Below, piece after piece: positions 8,276 through 16,575 of a DNA stretch of 43,801 nucleotides. The stretch is from Desulfocucumis palustris. Lineage in GTDB: Bacteria; Bacillota; Desulfotomaculia; Desulfotomaculales; Desulfocucumaceae. Each line of letters begins with the position of its first letter. Within the stretch, counting starts at the first letter, position 1. The stretch lies in assembly GCF_002933875.1 (NCBI RefSeq), contig NZ_BFAV01000060.1:1-43801 (forward strand). The letters are read 5' to 3'. The notes under the pieces are model-generated. The model saw nothing but the letters and a program-made list of their open reading frames with translations, had not been told where the DNA came from and searched no databases. Position numbers and translations under genes: made by a program.

Positions 8276-8962
8276 ATGTCAGGAGAAAGCCGGAAAGGTT
8301 ACCTGGAAAACATTCTTGATAAAATACTGGACTATCATTCCCGGCAGGCCGGGGAACCCCACGATGCAATGTTACTGCTGGGGCTTGTTGATTTATTCGG
8401 CATAGTCAGTGTTATGAACAAACAGGCTGAATACTCCCCCGGGGCTGCGCCGATGGCCCGCCAGGGAGGGATGGATCCCATGCTTTCTTCCCTGCTGGCG
8501 ACACTGCTGGCCCAGAGGATGCAAGGGGCGCCTGAAAATGATCCCGGAAACCCGGCGGGCGGGGGTATAAATCCCGCTTTGCTGATGAGCCTTATGGGGA
8601 ATCAGGCCCAGAGGCCGGAGCAGGCGATGCTGCTAAACCTGTTAATGGGCATGATGAACAACCCCCGTCCCGGGAATAACCATCCCTATCCCGCCGCCGG
8701 TCCCGATAAGGCGGTCCGGCCCAATACCCCGGAAAGGGGGAAGCCGGCCGTGGCCTGGGAAGCCGGACCCGCCGGGAGCGATAATAGAAAAATTAAATCC
8801 CCCCGCCCGCTGGACCAGGCCAGCAAATCCAAACCGCCGCCGGACATTGAAATGAAAACCGATGAAGATGAGGCCGGGGAAATTGTAGCCATTACGCCGG
8901 GTACCGGGGAATTCCCGCCCAAAAACGGCGGTGTTATAATCTGGGATAAACGTTTGGGATGA
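8276..8962 (+). CDS. Met/Pro-rich hypothetical protein, 228 aa
   Basis: Start chosen at ATG 8276 because GGAGGGGGG lies 7 bp upstream; an in-frame GTG at 8210 lacks a site. The N-terminus (KGYLENILDKILDYHSRQ then LLLGLVDLFGIVSVMNKQ) matches the plan of the protein at 7432. The middle is unusually rich in Met, Leu, Asn, Gly and Pro (for example LLNLLMGMMNNPRPG) and the C-terminal third is polar, ending GGVIIWDKRLG. No known domain. Followed by a perfect 10-bp hairpin at 9001. Function unknown. Confidence 0.68.
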   Translation: MSGESRKGYLENILDKILDYHSRQAGEPHDAMLLLGLVDLFGIVSVMNKQAEYSPGAAPMARQGGMDPMLSSLLATLLAQRMQGAPENDPGNPAGGGINPALLMSLMGNQAQRPEQAMLLNLLMGMMNNPRPGNNHPYPAAGPDKAVRPNTPERGKPAVAWEAGPAGSDNRKIKSPRPLDQASKSKPPPDIEMKTDEDEAGEIVAITPGTGEFPPKNGGVIIWDKRLG

Positions 8963-9000
8963 AAATGCATAAATGGCGGGGGTGTTGCAGAATATATAGA

Positions 9001-9022
9001 GGCCGGGTTTAAAAACCCGGCC
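9001..9022 (+). terminator. Hairpin terminator, weak T tract
   Basis: GGCCGGGTTT / AAACCCGGCC is a perfect 10-bp stem with a 2-nt loop, 39 bp after the 8276 gene. The tail AAATTTAT is not a clean T run, so termination efficiency is uncertain. Confidence 0.6.
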
Positions 9023-9080
9023 AAATTTATGAAAAGGGACTAAAAAAGCAATATCTCCAATCTGTTCCTGCAAAAAGGTG

Positions 9081-9533
9081 ATGCAATTGAGTGTTAAACT
9101 GCTGGCCCTGCTTATAGCGGCCTTTGCCGGAGTCACCATGGCGGTGCAGGGCACCATGAACTCTGCCCTAAGCAAAACCCTGGGGCTGCTGGAGACAACC
9201 TTTGTGGTAAATCTTGTCGGACTTATACTGCTGGTGCTGCTGCTTTTTGTTTTCAGGATGGGCGACGGGAGCCTGGCGGCATTCGGCCAGGCTCCCTGGT
9301 ACCTTTATCTGGGCGGCATACTTGGTGTAATTATCACTTACGGGGTTATTAAAAGCATTCCCAAGGTGGGGGTGGCCCCGGCCACCACGGCTATTATTCT
9401 GGGCCAGGTTCTCACAGCCGGGCTGATTGACCATCTGGGGCTTTTTGGTATGAACAAGCTGCCTTTCAACTGGTGCCGGGTGGCGGGCACGCTTCTGATG
9501 GCCGGCGGCGCCTGGCTTATATTGAGAAAATAG
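9081..9533 (+). CDS. DMT-superfamily transporter, DUF606/YdcZ family
   Basis: About 150 residues with four to five hydrophobic helices and the hallmark N-terminus LALLIAAFAGVTMAVQGTMN, followed by PWYLYLGGILGVIITYGVI and a C-terminal GTLLMAGGAWLIL. This is the half-size drug/metabolite transporter family DUF606 (YdcZ). It sits in the cytoplasmic membrane; the substrate is unknown. The upstream AAGGTGAT could also direct initiation at TTG 9087 (giving MSVKLLALL), so the exact start is open by two codons. Single gene, apparently not in an operon. Confidence 0.88.
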   Translation: MQLSVKLLALLIAAFAGVTMAVQGTMNSALSKTLGLLETTFVVNLVGLILLVLLLFVFRMGDGSLAAFGQAPWYLYLGGILGVIITYGVIKSIPKVGVAPATTAIILGQVLTAGLIDHLGLFGMNKLPFNWCRVAGTLLMAGGAWLILRK

Positions 9534-9599
9534 CTGCCGCCGCCGGTCCTCCCTTTTAAAGGGTTTCCCGCCGTTTCCGGCCTGTTTCACTTAACCGTG

Positions 9600-10154
9600 T
9601 TACGGTATTCTAATAATTTGACCTGCTTGCAAAATATCCGGGTTAACCAGATGATTGGTTTGTATCAAAACGTCCAGGGGGACTCCGAAACGCAGGGAGA
9701 TTTTCCATAGAGTGTCCCCGGCCTGGACAGTGTAGGTTTTACCGTCTTCGCCGGGGGGCCTTTGCTGGACCTGAAGGTCTAAGGGGCTGCTGGATATGAC
9801 AACAGGGGTGCCCACCGCCACCATGGGAAAAATTTTCTCAACGTCCTGGTTGTGCATCCGGATACATCCATTTGAGGCGTAAGTTCCGATGGATGAGGGT
9901 ATGGTTGTTCCGTGAATACCGTAAGTGCCGTTGGGAATGCTCAGGCCCATCCAGCGGGTACCCAGTATGCCCCCGGGGTTAACTATTTTGCTGACCACAG
10001 CGTAATTACCCGGCGGCGTTGGTGTTGACGGCTTTCCCACCGCCACCGGGAAAGTCCAGGGGCTCTCCGTACCCTGGAAGAAAAGCAGCCGGCGGCTGCC
10101 GGTGCTGATTTCAATGTGGGTTCCAACGTTTCCGCCGCGCATTTCACCCAGCAT
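9600..10154 (-). CDS. L,D-transpeptidase (YkuD) with C-terminal LysM
   Basis: 184 residues from ATG 10154, chosen because AAGGAGTG lies 5 bp upstream; the frame is open 18 codons further but without a site. YkuD domain at about 10-120: the signature IHGTTIPSSIGTYASNGCIR contains the catalytic His and Cys. A LysM domain follows at about 137-183 (YTVQAGDTLWKISLRFGVP ... AGQIIRIP). Such enzymes form 3-3 cross-links in peptidoglycan or anchor to it; Bacillus YkuD is spore-coat associated. No signal peptide is evident, which agrees with a mother-cell/spore role or non-classical placement. It converges on the DMT gene. Confidence 0.92.
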   Translation of the reverse strand: MLGEMRGGNVGTHIEISTGSRRLLFFQGTESPWTFPVAVGKPSTPTPPGNYAVVSKIVNPGGILGTRWMGLSIPNGTYGIHGTTIPSSIGTYASNGCIRMHNQDVEKIFPMVAVGTPVVISSSPLDLQVQQRPPGEDGKTYTVQAGDTLWKISLRFGVPLDVLIQTNHLVNPDILQAGQIIRIP

Positions 10155-10299
10155 TTTTATCACTCCTTGCCATTTAATTCTTACCCTTGCAGGGTTATCC
10201 AAAAACATGCGTATTAACTTTTGGGGAGAAGGAATGTCCCCGGTTTATATACTATGAATGCGGCTCCCCCCGGGTTCGGAAAATAAAAATGCAAATAAA

Positions 10300-10336
10300 T
10301 GAAAAAACCATTGCAGGCGCCCGGCCTGCAATGGTT
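10300..10336 (-). terminator. Terminator of the DUF1540 gene
   Basis: On the minus strand AACCATTGCAGGC pairs perfectly with GCCTGCAATGGTT and is followed by TTTT. It lies 24 bp after the stop codon of the small gene at 10360-10515. Confidence 0.88.
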
Positions 10337-10359
10337 TATAATAACAGGGTATATTATCT

Positions 10360-10515
10360 TTACTGCTTGGGTATAAAGGTATCACACATGGTATGGGCGG
10401 ATTTCTTTACCTTTTTTGTTCCGCTGGAAAGAACCTCGATACCTTCGGCGTTACATTCAAAATTCTTGTTGTAGTGGCATTCTTCAATACCGCACCTGCT
10501 TACGCTGGATGGCAT
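10360..10515 (-). CDS. DUF1540 Cys-rich small protein, 51 aa
   Basis: A short gene on the minus strand: ATG at 10515 follows GGAGGTGATTGC, stop TAA at 10360. The 51-residue product begins MPSSVSRCGIEECHYN and ends HTMCDTFIPKQ, with cysteines in the arrangement C-x4-C-x7-C and a final C before DTF. This is the DUF1540 pattern (CxxxxCxYNxxxxCxAxxI ... CxTF), a small metal-binding-looking protein common in Clostridia. It has its own terminator. Role unknown; the four Cys suggest zinc or iron-sulfur binding (inference). Confidence 0.88.
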   Translation of the reverse strand: MPSSVSRCGIEECHYNKNFECNAEGIEVLSSGTKKVKKSAHTMCDTFIPKQ

Positions 10516-10654
10516 GCAATCACCTCCTTTATAATGTCAGGAGACACCTAATGTCCCCAACGTATTATTTTTATATTAACCCCGCCGCGGGCAGTTCATC
10601 CTGCAGGATTATTGCTTTATAAAGCAAATATTAACAACCAGAAAAGGAAATGTT

Positions 10655-11497
10655 ATGAAATTAAAAGCCCATGCCAAAATAAACCTCACCCTGGGAATAA
10701 AAGGGCTTCGGCCTGACGGCTACCACGAAGTGGAAATGGTGATGCAATCCGTGGAACTGCACGATTGCCTGGAGTTTAGCCCGATCCCGGAAGGGATAGA
10801 GATTATCACGGACTCGCCGGATATTCCCCCGGGGAGTGACAACCTGGTCCACCGGGCGGCGGCGCTGTTAATGGAATACACCGGCCACCCCGGGGGTATC
10901 AGGATAGCATTGAAAAAGAATATACCGGTGGCCGCGGGTCTGGCCGGAGGTTCCACGGACGCCGCAGCCGCGTTAAAGGGCCTGAATGAAATCTGGGAAC
11001 TGAAGCTTACCAAAGCAGAGCTTTTCAGGCTGGGAGAGAAGCTGGGCGCCGATGTGCCCTTTTGCCTCCTGGGGGGAACCGCCCTGGCCCGGGGAAAGGG
11101 GGAGGAGCTGATTCCCCTGCCCTCTCCCAAAGCCCTGGGGGTGCTTTTGGTGAAGCCCACCTTTGGTGTGTCCACAGCCGAGGCATACCGCAAATACGAT
11201 GAACTTCCGCCCGGGCCGCAGCCTGACACCGATGGAATGCTGGGGGCTTTACGGACGGGGGATTGGGATGGCCTTTGCGCCGGTCTCCGCAACGTTTTGG
11301 AAAGGGCAACAGCGGCCATGCATCCGGAAGTGCCGGAGATAAAAAAACTCCTGCTGGAGTCCGGGGCCGGCGGGGCCTTGATGAGCGGCAGCGGCCCAAC
11401 GGTTTTCGGGCTCTTCGCCGATTTCCCCGGCGCCCGGGAGGCCGCCTCCGGGCTTGAACTCCCCGGCTGCGGCATTTTAGTCACCCGCACTATTTGA
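10655..11497 (+). CDS. ispE: 4-diphosphocytidyl-2-C-methyl-D-erythritol kinase
   Basis: 280 residues, the usual length. GHMP-kinase features: N-terminal AHAKINLTLGIKGLRPDGYH, the ATP loop PVAAGLAGGSTDAAAAL at about 90-106, and the C-terminal GALMSGSGPTVFGLF. IspE phosphorylates CDP-methylerythritol in the non-mevalonate isoprenoid pathway, in the cytoplasm. ATG behind AAAAGGAAATGTT. In Bacillus ispE is followed by purR-yabJ-spoVG; here a GntR regulator takes that place and spoVG is 10 kb away. Confidence 0.97.
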   Translation: MKLKAHAKINLTLGIKGLRPDGYHEVEMVMQSVELHDCLEFSPIPEGIEIITDSPDIPPGSDNLVHRAAALLMEYTGHPGGIRIALKKNIPVAAGLAGGSTDAAAALKGLNEIWELKLTKAELFRLGEKLGADVPFCLLGGTALARGKGEELIPLPSPKALGVLLVKPTFGVSTAEAYRKYDELPPGPQPDTDGMLGALRTGDWDGLCAGLRNVLERATAAMHPEVPEIKKLLLESGAGGALMSGSGPTVFGLFADFPGAREAASGLELPGCGILVTRTI

Positions 11498-11543
11498 ATA
11501 CAGACATTTATATGGTTACTTGCAGTAATTTTCCTCTGAGGTT

Positions 11544-11618
11544 AAAATGGTAATATTCATTAAGTTCAAAAATAGCAGCGGGGCTATTTTTGACAAATGG
11601 TAATTTTTGTGCTTTATT
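11544..11618 (+). promoter_or_regulatory. Promoter with two AAATGGTAAT boxes upstream of gntR-type gene
   Basis: TTGACA at 11590-11595 and TTTATT at 11613-11618 are 17 bp apart. A box AAATGGTAATTTTT (11595-11608) fills the spacer and a second copy AAAATGGTAATATT lies at 11544-11557. A third copy is found at 19800-19810 near the threonine dehydratase promoter. The boxes are candidate operator sites, possibly for the FCD regulator just downstream. Confidence 0.45.
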
Positions 11619-11639
11619 AATTAAAGGAGGTATGCGGCC

Positions 11640-12323
11640 ATGGAGGAGCCAAGGCTGATTCCGATAAGGCTGGATAATTACAAACCCCTGCGCGAAATGG
11701 TATTTGAATCCCTGCGGGAGGCCATTATACAGGGGCGGCTTAAACCTGGCGAGCGCCTTATGGAAATCCAGCTTGCCGACGAGATGGGCGTGAGCCGGAC
11801 ACCCATACGGGAGGCCATCAGAAAATTGGAGCTGGAAGGCTTTGTGGTTATGGTCCCCCGCAAGGGAGCTTACGTGGCCGGTATTTCCGTTAAGGATATT
11901 GTTGATGTTTTCGAGGTCCGGGCGGCCCTGGAAGCGCTGGCGGCAGGCCTGGCGGCGGAAAGAATAACCCCTGACGAACTGGAGGAACTGGAACGCTCCC
12001 TGGTGGTAATCTCCGAGGTAAGTTCAAAGGAAGATATCGACGCCATCGTGGCGACGGATACCAGCTTCCATGAGCTTATTTACAGGGCCTCCAGGAACGA
12101 GAGGCTGTTTCAGATAGTAATCCATTTGAAAGAGCAGATACAGCGCTTCCGTACCACCTCCCTGTCCCAGCCAGGGCGCTCCAAGGACGCCCTGGAGGAG
12201 CACAGGAAGATGGTGGAGGCCATCAGTGACCGCAATGCCGAACTGGCCCAGTCTCTGGCCAGGGAGCATATTGAAAATGCCGAGCAAAGCATGTTAAACG
12301 CTTTGCGGGAGGATAAGCAATAA
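11640..12323 (+). CDS. GntR-family regulator, FCD subfamily
   Basis: 227 residues, ATG after AAAGGAGGTATGCGGCC. N-terminal winged helix at about 15-80 with the GntR signature (REAIIQGRLKPGERLMEIQL, then MGVSRTPIREAIRKLELEGF) and a C-terminal helical FCD ligand domain at about 90-215, with Asp/His residues of the metal-binding type (DTSFHELIY, EHRKMVEAI). FCD regulators respond to small organic acids or amino acids. Overlaps the next gene by 1 bp (TAATG), so the two are co-translated. Effector not predictable from sequence. Confidence 0.93.
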   Translation: MEEPRLIPIRLDNYKPLREMVFESLREAIIQGRLKPGERLMEIQLADEMGVSRTPIREAIRKLELEGFVVMVPRKGAYVAGISVKDIVDVFEVRAALEALAAGLAAERITPDELEELERSLVVISEVSSKEDIDAIVATDTSFHELIYRASRNERLFQIVIHLKEQIQRFRTTSLSQPGRSKDALEEHRKMVEAISDRNAELAQSLAREHIENAEQSMLNALREDKQ

Positions 12324-13078
12324 TGGTGGATGCCATTGTTCTGGCAGGCAGCCCCAATACCGGACCGTTAAAGGAGTGCAGCCCGGCCCGGTATGAGGCG
12401 CTCATTTCCATTGGGGGCAAAACCATGGTGGAATACGTGGTTGAAGCCCTTAATTCTTCCAAAAAAATAAATAATATTGTGGTGGTGGGTCCCCGGGACG
12501 AACTGGCGGAGATAATGCCCGGGTATGTTACCGTGGTTCCCGCGGGCAACAGTCTTTTGGAAAACCTGATGGAGGGTCTGCGGCATTTGTCCGGGACTGA
12601 AAAGGTTTTAATGGCAACCTGCGATATTCCCATGATTACCCCCCAGGCCATAGAGAATTTTTTAGACCTTTGTTCCGGTAAGCAGGCGGATATTTATTAT
12701 CCGGTGATATCAAAAAAAGACGTGGAGAGAATCTATCCCTGCACCAGCCGCACCTATGTAAGTTTAAAGGAAGGGCGGTTTACCGGCGGCAATTTATTCC
12801 TCTTCAAACCTGAAGTGGTGGAGGGTTGTATGAAAAAGGGACAGCAATTGGTGGCCGCCCGTAAAAGTCCTGTAAAAATGTGCAAACTTTTGGGAACGGT
12901 GTTTTTAATCAAGTTTCTTCTCCGGCAGGTGTCCCTGCGGGAAGCGGAAAGCCGTGTATCCACCGTGCTGGGGGTCAGCGGGGCGGTGGTGATTAGCAGC
13001 TATCCCGAGGTGGGAGTTGATGTGGATAAGCCCAGTGATTTGCAATTGGCCACGGAGAAGCTGAGCATGGCGGTTTAA
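12323..13078 (+). CDS. MobA-like NTP transferase family protein
   Basis: 251 residues. Nucleotidyltransferase fold: N-terminal DAIVLAGSPNTGPLK, a loose version of the LAGGxxxRMG loop, ISIGGKTMVEYVVEAL as the substrate-binding step, and TCDIPMITPQAI for the metal-binding Asp. The loop lacks the usual Arg-Met, so the reaction may differ from MobA. The C-terminal part (LLRQVSLREAESRVSTVLGV ... VDVDKPSDLQLA) is typical of a Clostridia subgroup found next to ispE/glmU. Translationally coupled to the GntR gene. Sugar or cofactor substrate unknown. Confidence 0.85.
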   Translation: MVDAIVLAGSPNTGPLKECSPARYEALISIGGKTMVEYVVEALNSSKKINNIVVVGPRDELAEIMPGYVTVVPAGNSLLENLMEGLRHLSGTEKVLMATCDIPMITPQAIENFLDLCSGKQADIYYPVISKKDVERIYPCTSRTYVSLKEGRFTGGNLFLFKPEVVEGCMKKGQQLVAARKSPVKMCKLLGTVFLIKFLLRQVSLREAESRVSTVLGVSGAVVISSYPEVGVDVDKPSDLQLATEKLSMAV

Positions 13079-13083
13079 GGAAA

Positions 13084-13185
13084 GGGGACACACCTTCTTA
13101 CATAATCCTAACTCATTGGTGTTTAACACTTTCTCAGGCTGTCTAAAAATCCATAAGTTAAACAATATCATGAAGGAATGTCCCC
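13084..13185 (+). repeat. REP-like inverted repeat pair (GGGGACAYWCCTTC)
   Basis: GGGGACACACCTTC (13084-13097) and GAAGGAATGTCCCC (13172-13185) are inverted copies matching 12 of 14 bases across 74 bp of AT-rich DNA without an open gene. GAAGGAATGTCCCC also occurs at 10228-10241, between the L,D-transpeptidase and DUF1540 genes. It is probably a relic of a small non-autonomous element. The remainder of 13079-13465 has no gene. Confidence 0.5.
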
Positions 13186-13214
13186 AACGCATGTCCCCAG
13201 CCCGTGAAAGACTT

Positions 13215-13240
13215 AAGCCCGGAAATTATACTCCGGGCTT
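13215..13240 (-). terminator. Possible terminator hairpin between convergent genes
   Basis: AAGCCCGGA / TCCGGGCTT form a perfect 9-bp stem around an 8-nt loop. There is no strong T run on either side, so termination is only suggested by its place between convergent transcription units. Confidence 0.35.
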
Positions 13241-13465
13241 CTCCTGTTTCTTGATTCTAGTTATTTCCTGGCGGGAAAGTTCCAGCCAGCGGAATATGGA
13301 CATTTCCGTACATTTTCCCTGGCTTTTTTTAAAAGGCCTGTCGGCAGGCCGTCCCGCCAGTTTAACCGCGTGTGGGCTCAATTTTATGTACCTCCTTAAA
13401 TTTAAAGCACAAACATAAGTATTCTGGCGGAGGTACAGCTAATCCTTCTGGTAATTGATACCCTT

Positions 13466-15286
13466 TTATGGTGTGTTCACCAGTAGCTCATAGGAATAGT
13501 CCGAAAATCCCTCACTTTTGCTGTGAGTCCTGACCCGGTAATAATAGGTGCCGTTTTTCTGTACGTCTTTATCGGTGTACCAGGTCTGGCTATTTGCCAC
13601 CACGTCTATTTCTATGTAAGGACCGGCTCCTGTTTTCCTTTCTATGTGGAATTTATTTTCATCGGAGGAATCATGGTCCCACACCAAAAAGACAGATTTG
13701 TCGGTTACATAGACAGACCTCAGCTGGTCGGGGGCTGACAGCGGCGCGGCTTTCGGAACAGTGACGCATTCGTTGGAGTGGCAGGCCGCTCCGGCTGGGA
13801 AGACGGCCTTTACCCGGTAGGTGTAGATTGTATTATTAACCACCGATAGATCCCTGTAAAAGGTGGTATTTGGCCCCACTTCCGCTATGGTCTGGAAGTC
13901 TTCACTATTATCCGCCCTTCTTTCAATGGCGTAGCCGGAGCCCCGGGCATTGCTGCCGGACCAGGCCAGGTCCGCCCGTTTGCCGTACATTGTGGTACAG
14001 GTCAGCTTTTCAGGCCCTTGCTCAATATTATTGGTGTCAATCCGGCAAATATTGGAATGTTTTGAGGCGCCGGCGGAATTATAGGCGCAAATCCTGTACG
14101 AATAGGATATTCCGGGCAGAACAGTGCTGTCGGTGTATTCTTGCCGCCCGGGATTGTCCAGTATGGCCAGCAATTCAATATTGTCCTCCCCGGTTATTTT
14201 CCGCTCAATGACAAAGCCTTCTTCTCCGGTGGATGAATTTTTCCAGGATAGCTTTACTCCTTTCCGGTTAATCAGCGCGCAGGAAAGGTCCAAAGGCGCC
14301 GCCGGCACCCCCGCGGACTCAAAGAGTGTTGCCGTAAGCCTGGTGGCCATTCCTCCCGGGAACCGGTTGCCCTTGCCGGGATGATTAAAGTCACGGTGGT
14401 GGAGGAAATATTGACCTTGTCCGTTGACAGTAAAAATAAGGTCGTAGCTTTCCCCCGGGGCAACGGTAATGGTGTTTTTGAGGTAGGTGGCGTTTAGGGA
14501 GTTTTCATCCGCCTTAAGGGGCCAGCCGTCCACGGCAACCACCCGGGCCGTTATTCCCAGCAGCCGGAAGGTGTGGTTTTGCAACCCCGCATTAATGATT
14601 CTTAATAATACCCTCTGACCGGGTATTATTCCCAGGCCCGAGCCAACGGGCTGACTGGACAGTAAACCATAATTGTCAGGCAGCAGGGTGTGGGGGTAGG
14701 AGCGGCCGTTGATAACCAGGTGATCCGGGTTATAATCCGGCATGTTAAACCGGCTGCCCGTGTCGGCGGCCATATTCAACCGGCTGTCCAGCTCTCCCAG
14801 AATCAATACCTTCTCCACGTCAAACCCCGTGCCTGTGTTTCCGCAATAAGCGGTATGATAGTCCGGGCTTAGCAAATCGTCATAACCCCGGGGATATATC
14901 ACCAGGGCTCCGTAGAGTCCCATGGACACCTGTTCTTCCGGACTGGTGCCGCTTTCGTACAAAAATACACCCGGACGGGCGGCCGTGAAGCTGTAGCTGG
15001 TGCAATCCCCCGGCGCGGCAGGGGTGTTGTAGGAAACAAAAACACCGTTTTCCTTCACGGGCCGGGGAATAAACTGCTGGCCGGGAAAGAGCAGGGAAAT
15101 ATTTTTTTTCAAATGATTATATAAATTAATTGTGACAAGGTCCCCGGCCCTGGCCTTGATTAAGGGACCGGGAATTTGAGGTTTACCGTTGGCTGAAGAC
15201 GCAAAACCCCAAAAGGGAAGTGCAGCCCCGCCGGGAAATTTGATTCTTCCTTTTTTGGCCCATAGATTTTGAATAACCGCTCCCAT
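13466..15286 (-). CDS. Degenerate two-cupredoxin protein with three FnIII domains
   Basis: 606 residues. ATG 15286 is preferred over 15304 because AAAGGAG lies 8 bp before it. Two cupredoxin-like domains (about 5-145 and 185-330) align with the two upstream genes (PGVFLYESGTSPEEQVSMGLYGALVI-type text, and NTGTGFDVEKVLILGELD), but the copper motifs are gone: FPGQQ in place of HxHG and ESG in place of HCH in domain 1, a lone His in NHTFRLLG of domain 2. YFLHHRDFNHPG near 300 keeps three His. Three fibronectin type III repeats follow (about 332-425, 426-516, 517-606; each ends with a Y.YRV/IxA-type strand). No signal peptide. Last gene of the operon; likely structural or adhesive rather than an oxidase. 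Confidence 0.8.
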   Translation of the reverse strand: MGAVIQNLWAKKGRIKFPGGAALPFWGFASSANGKPQIPGPLIKARAGDLVTINLYNHLKKNISLLFPGQQFIPRPVKENGVFVSYNTPAAPGDCTSYSFTAARPGVFLYESGTSPEEQVSMGLYGALVIYPRGYDDLLSPDYHTAYCGNTGTGFDVEKVLILGELDSRLNMAADTGSRFNMPDYNPDHLVINGRSYPHTLLPDNYGLLSSQPVGSGLGIIPGQRVLLRIINAGLQNHTFRLLGITARVVAVDGWPLKADENSLNATYLKNTITVAPGESYDLIFTVNGQGQYFLHHRDFNHPGKGNRFPGGMATRLTATLFESAGVPAAPLDLSCALINRKGVKLSWKNSSTGEEGFVIERKITGEDNIELLAILDNPGRQEYTDSTVLPGISYSYRICAYNSAGASKHSNICRIDTNNIEQGPEKLTCTTMYGKRADLAWSGSNARGSGYAIERRADNSEDFQTIAEVGPNTTFYRDLSVVNNTIYTYRVKAVFPAGAACHSNECVTVPKAAPLSAPDQLRSVYVTDKSVFLVWDHDSSDENKFHIERKTGAGPYIEIDVVANSQTWYTDKDVQKNGTYYYRVRTHSKSEGFSDYSYELLVNTP

Positions 15287-15329
15287 GGCCGCAACTCCTT
15301 TCATTTTCAGTGCGTATAAGGCATAGCAG

Positions 15330-16538
15330 TCAAGGTGTGTGTGACTCCGTGGGGAGCATGCCGTGGTGAGGTTCCAGGGTTCCGGCGGGATATACCGCGA
15401 TCATGGCCGGCATGCCCCCGGGGAAGGCGCCCTGGCCGGTTATTCCGGGTACCCCGTGGGAGTTAAGCATAAAATGATATTCCCCTATTTGGTTGCAAGA
15501 CTCTATTTCCCCGGGAAGTTCCCCCTTTACGCCCAGGTAAGGGCTGCCGCTCCACATGGTCAGGCCGGTTGGCGCCAGGGCCATTTTTCTTATTTGGGGC
15601 AGCCTGGTGGGGATGGGGTTGGTATCAGGTTCGTAGCCCGGTCCCGTCCAGGTATAAATCAGGTCGCAGGTCTGTCCCGGGCCTGTAAGAATGGTGAATC
15701 TTTTGAAGGAAAGATCCGTGGTTCCTGAAATGCCGCAGTTTTGTAACAGCTTTCCATCCAGTCCCACAACCCTGGCATGGTTGCCGTGCGGATGCAGGGG
15801 ATGGCTTTCAAATCCCGCCCCGGCGCAACGTAGCAAAACCTTTTCTCCCGGCTCCATCATAATCATGGAGCCGTATGGCCGGGCCGGGAGGTGGCCGTCG
15901 CCGTCGCCGGACACGGTGCCGTTCCAGCATTTGCCGTTGATGGTCCGGTACCGGGGATTAAACTCCCCTGTGTCATAGGGCAGCCCGTGTTCCACGGACT
16001 GGTGGAGCCCGGGGTCTATTTCACCCAGCACCAGCAGGTACTCCCGGTCAAACTCAGTACCGGTGTTCCGGCCATAAGCCGTTTGTTTTTCTGGGTGCAG
16101 GCCCAGGTAGTCCGGGGGCCTGACAATCATCGCCCCGTGGAGGCCCATTTGCACCTGCCTGTGCGGATAAGTTCCGCTTTCGTAAAGAAAGGTGCCGGGA
16201 CCGGTCAGGGTTACCTGGTAGGTTATGGTTTCGCCGGGCAGGGCGTGGTTGATAAATGAAACCAGTTTGTCGCCTTGATATTGGGGCTGTGCCGGCTGTC
16301 CGTTTACCCTCACTTCCCCCTGCCCGGGGAAAACCAGTGATACCGGCTCGGCCAGTTTATTGGTCAAATTGACGGTAACAACGGTGGGTATGAGGTATGG
16401 TTGCTGTTTTACAATAATAGCGGGCCCCGGGAGTTGGGCGGCACCCCCCTCTTTATCCGTGAACCCCCATATATAAACGTTTTTTCCATCCGGAGTGCCG
16501 ACATAGCCGTCCGTTGCCCAGAGATTTACGGTAGGCAT
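15330..16538 (-). CDS. Multicopper-oxidase-like two-cupredoxin protein, domain-1 copper site lost
   Basis: 402 residues, ATG after AAAGGAG. N-terminus ATDGYVGTPDGKNVYIWGF is shared with the 16576 gene. In domain 1 the expected HxHG is FPGQG and the HCH of the type 1 site is ESG (residues 120-122), though a later His126 and Met131 remain. Domain 2 instead has SHPLHPHGNH (His246, 249, 251, 254), a good HxxHxH motif, and a C-terminal YHFMLNSHG with AFPGGMPAM. No signal peptide. Whether it binds copper alone is doubtful; the motifs it keeps are those its neighbour lacks. Middle gene of three (36-bp and 43-bp gaps to its neighbours). Confidence 0.82.
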   Translation of the reverse strand: MPTVNLWATDGYVGTPDGKNVYIWGFTDKEGGAAQLPGPAIIVKQQPYLIPTVVTVNLTNKLAEPVSLVFPGQGEVRVNGQPAQPQYQGDKLVSFINHALPGETITYQVTLTGPGTFLYESGTYPHRQVQMGLHGAMIVRPPDYLGLHPEKQTAYGRNTGTEFDREYLLVLGEIDPGLHQSVEHGLPYDTGEFNPRYRTINGKCWNGTVSGDGDGHLPARPYGSMIMMEPGEKVLLRCAGAGFESHPLHPHGNHARVVGLDGKLLQNCGISGTTDLSFKRFTILTGPGQTCDLIYTWTGPGYEPDTNPIPTRLPQIRKMALAPTGLTMWSGSPYLGVKGELPGEIESCNQIGEYHFMLNSHGVPGITGQGAFPGGMPAMIAVYPAGTLEPHHGMLPTESHTP

Positions 16539-16575
16539 AAAGTTTTCTCTCCTTTGGCCTAAGCCTTGACGATAA

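Noticed and set aside
10720..11490. Minus-strand 256-codon frame antisense to ispE
   Set aside because: ispE is certain on the + strand; the antisense product is Ser/Pro-rich and lacks a start site.
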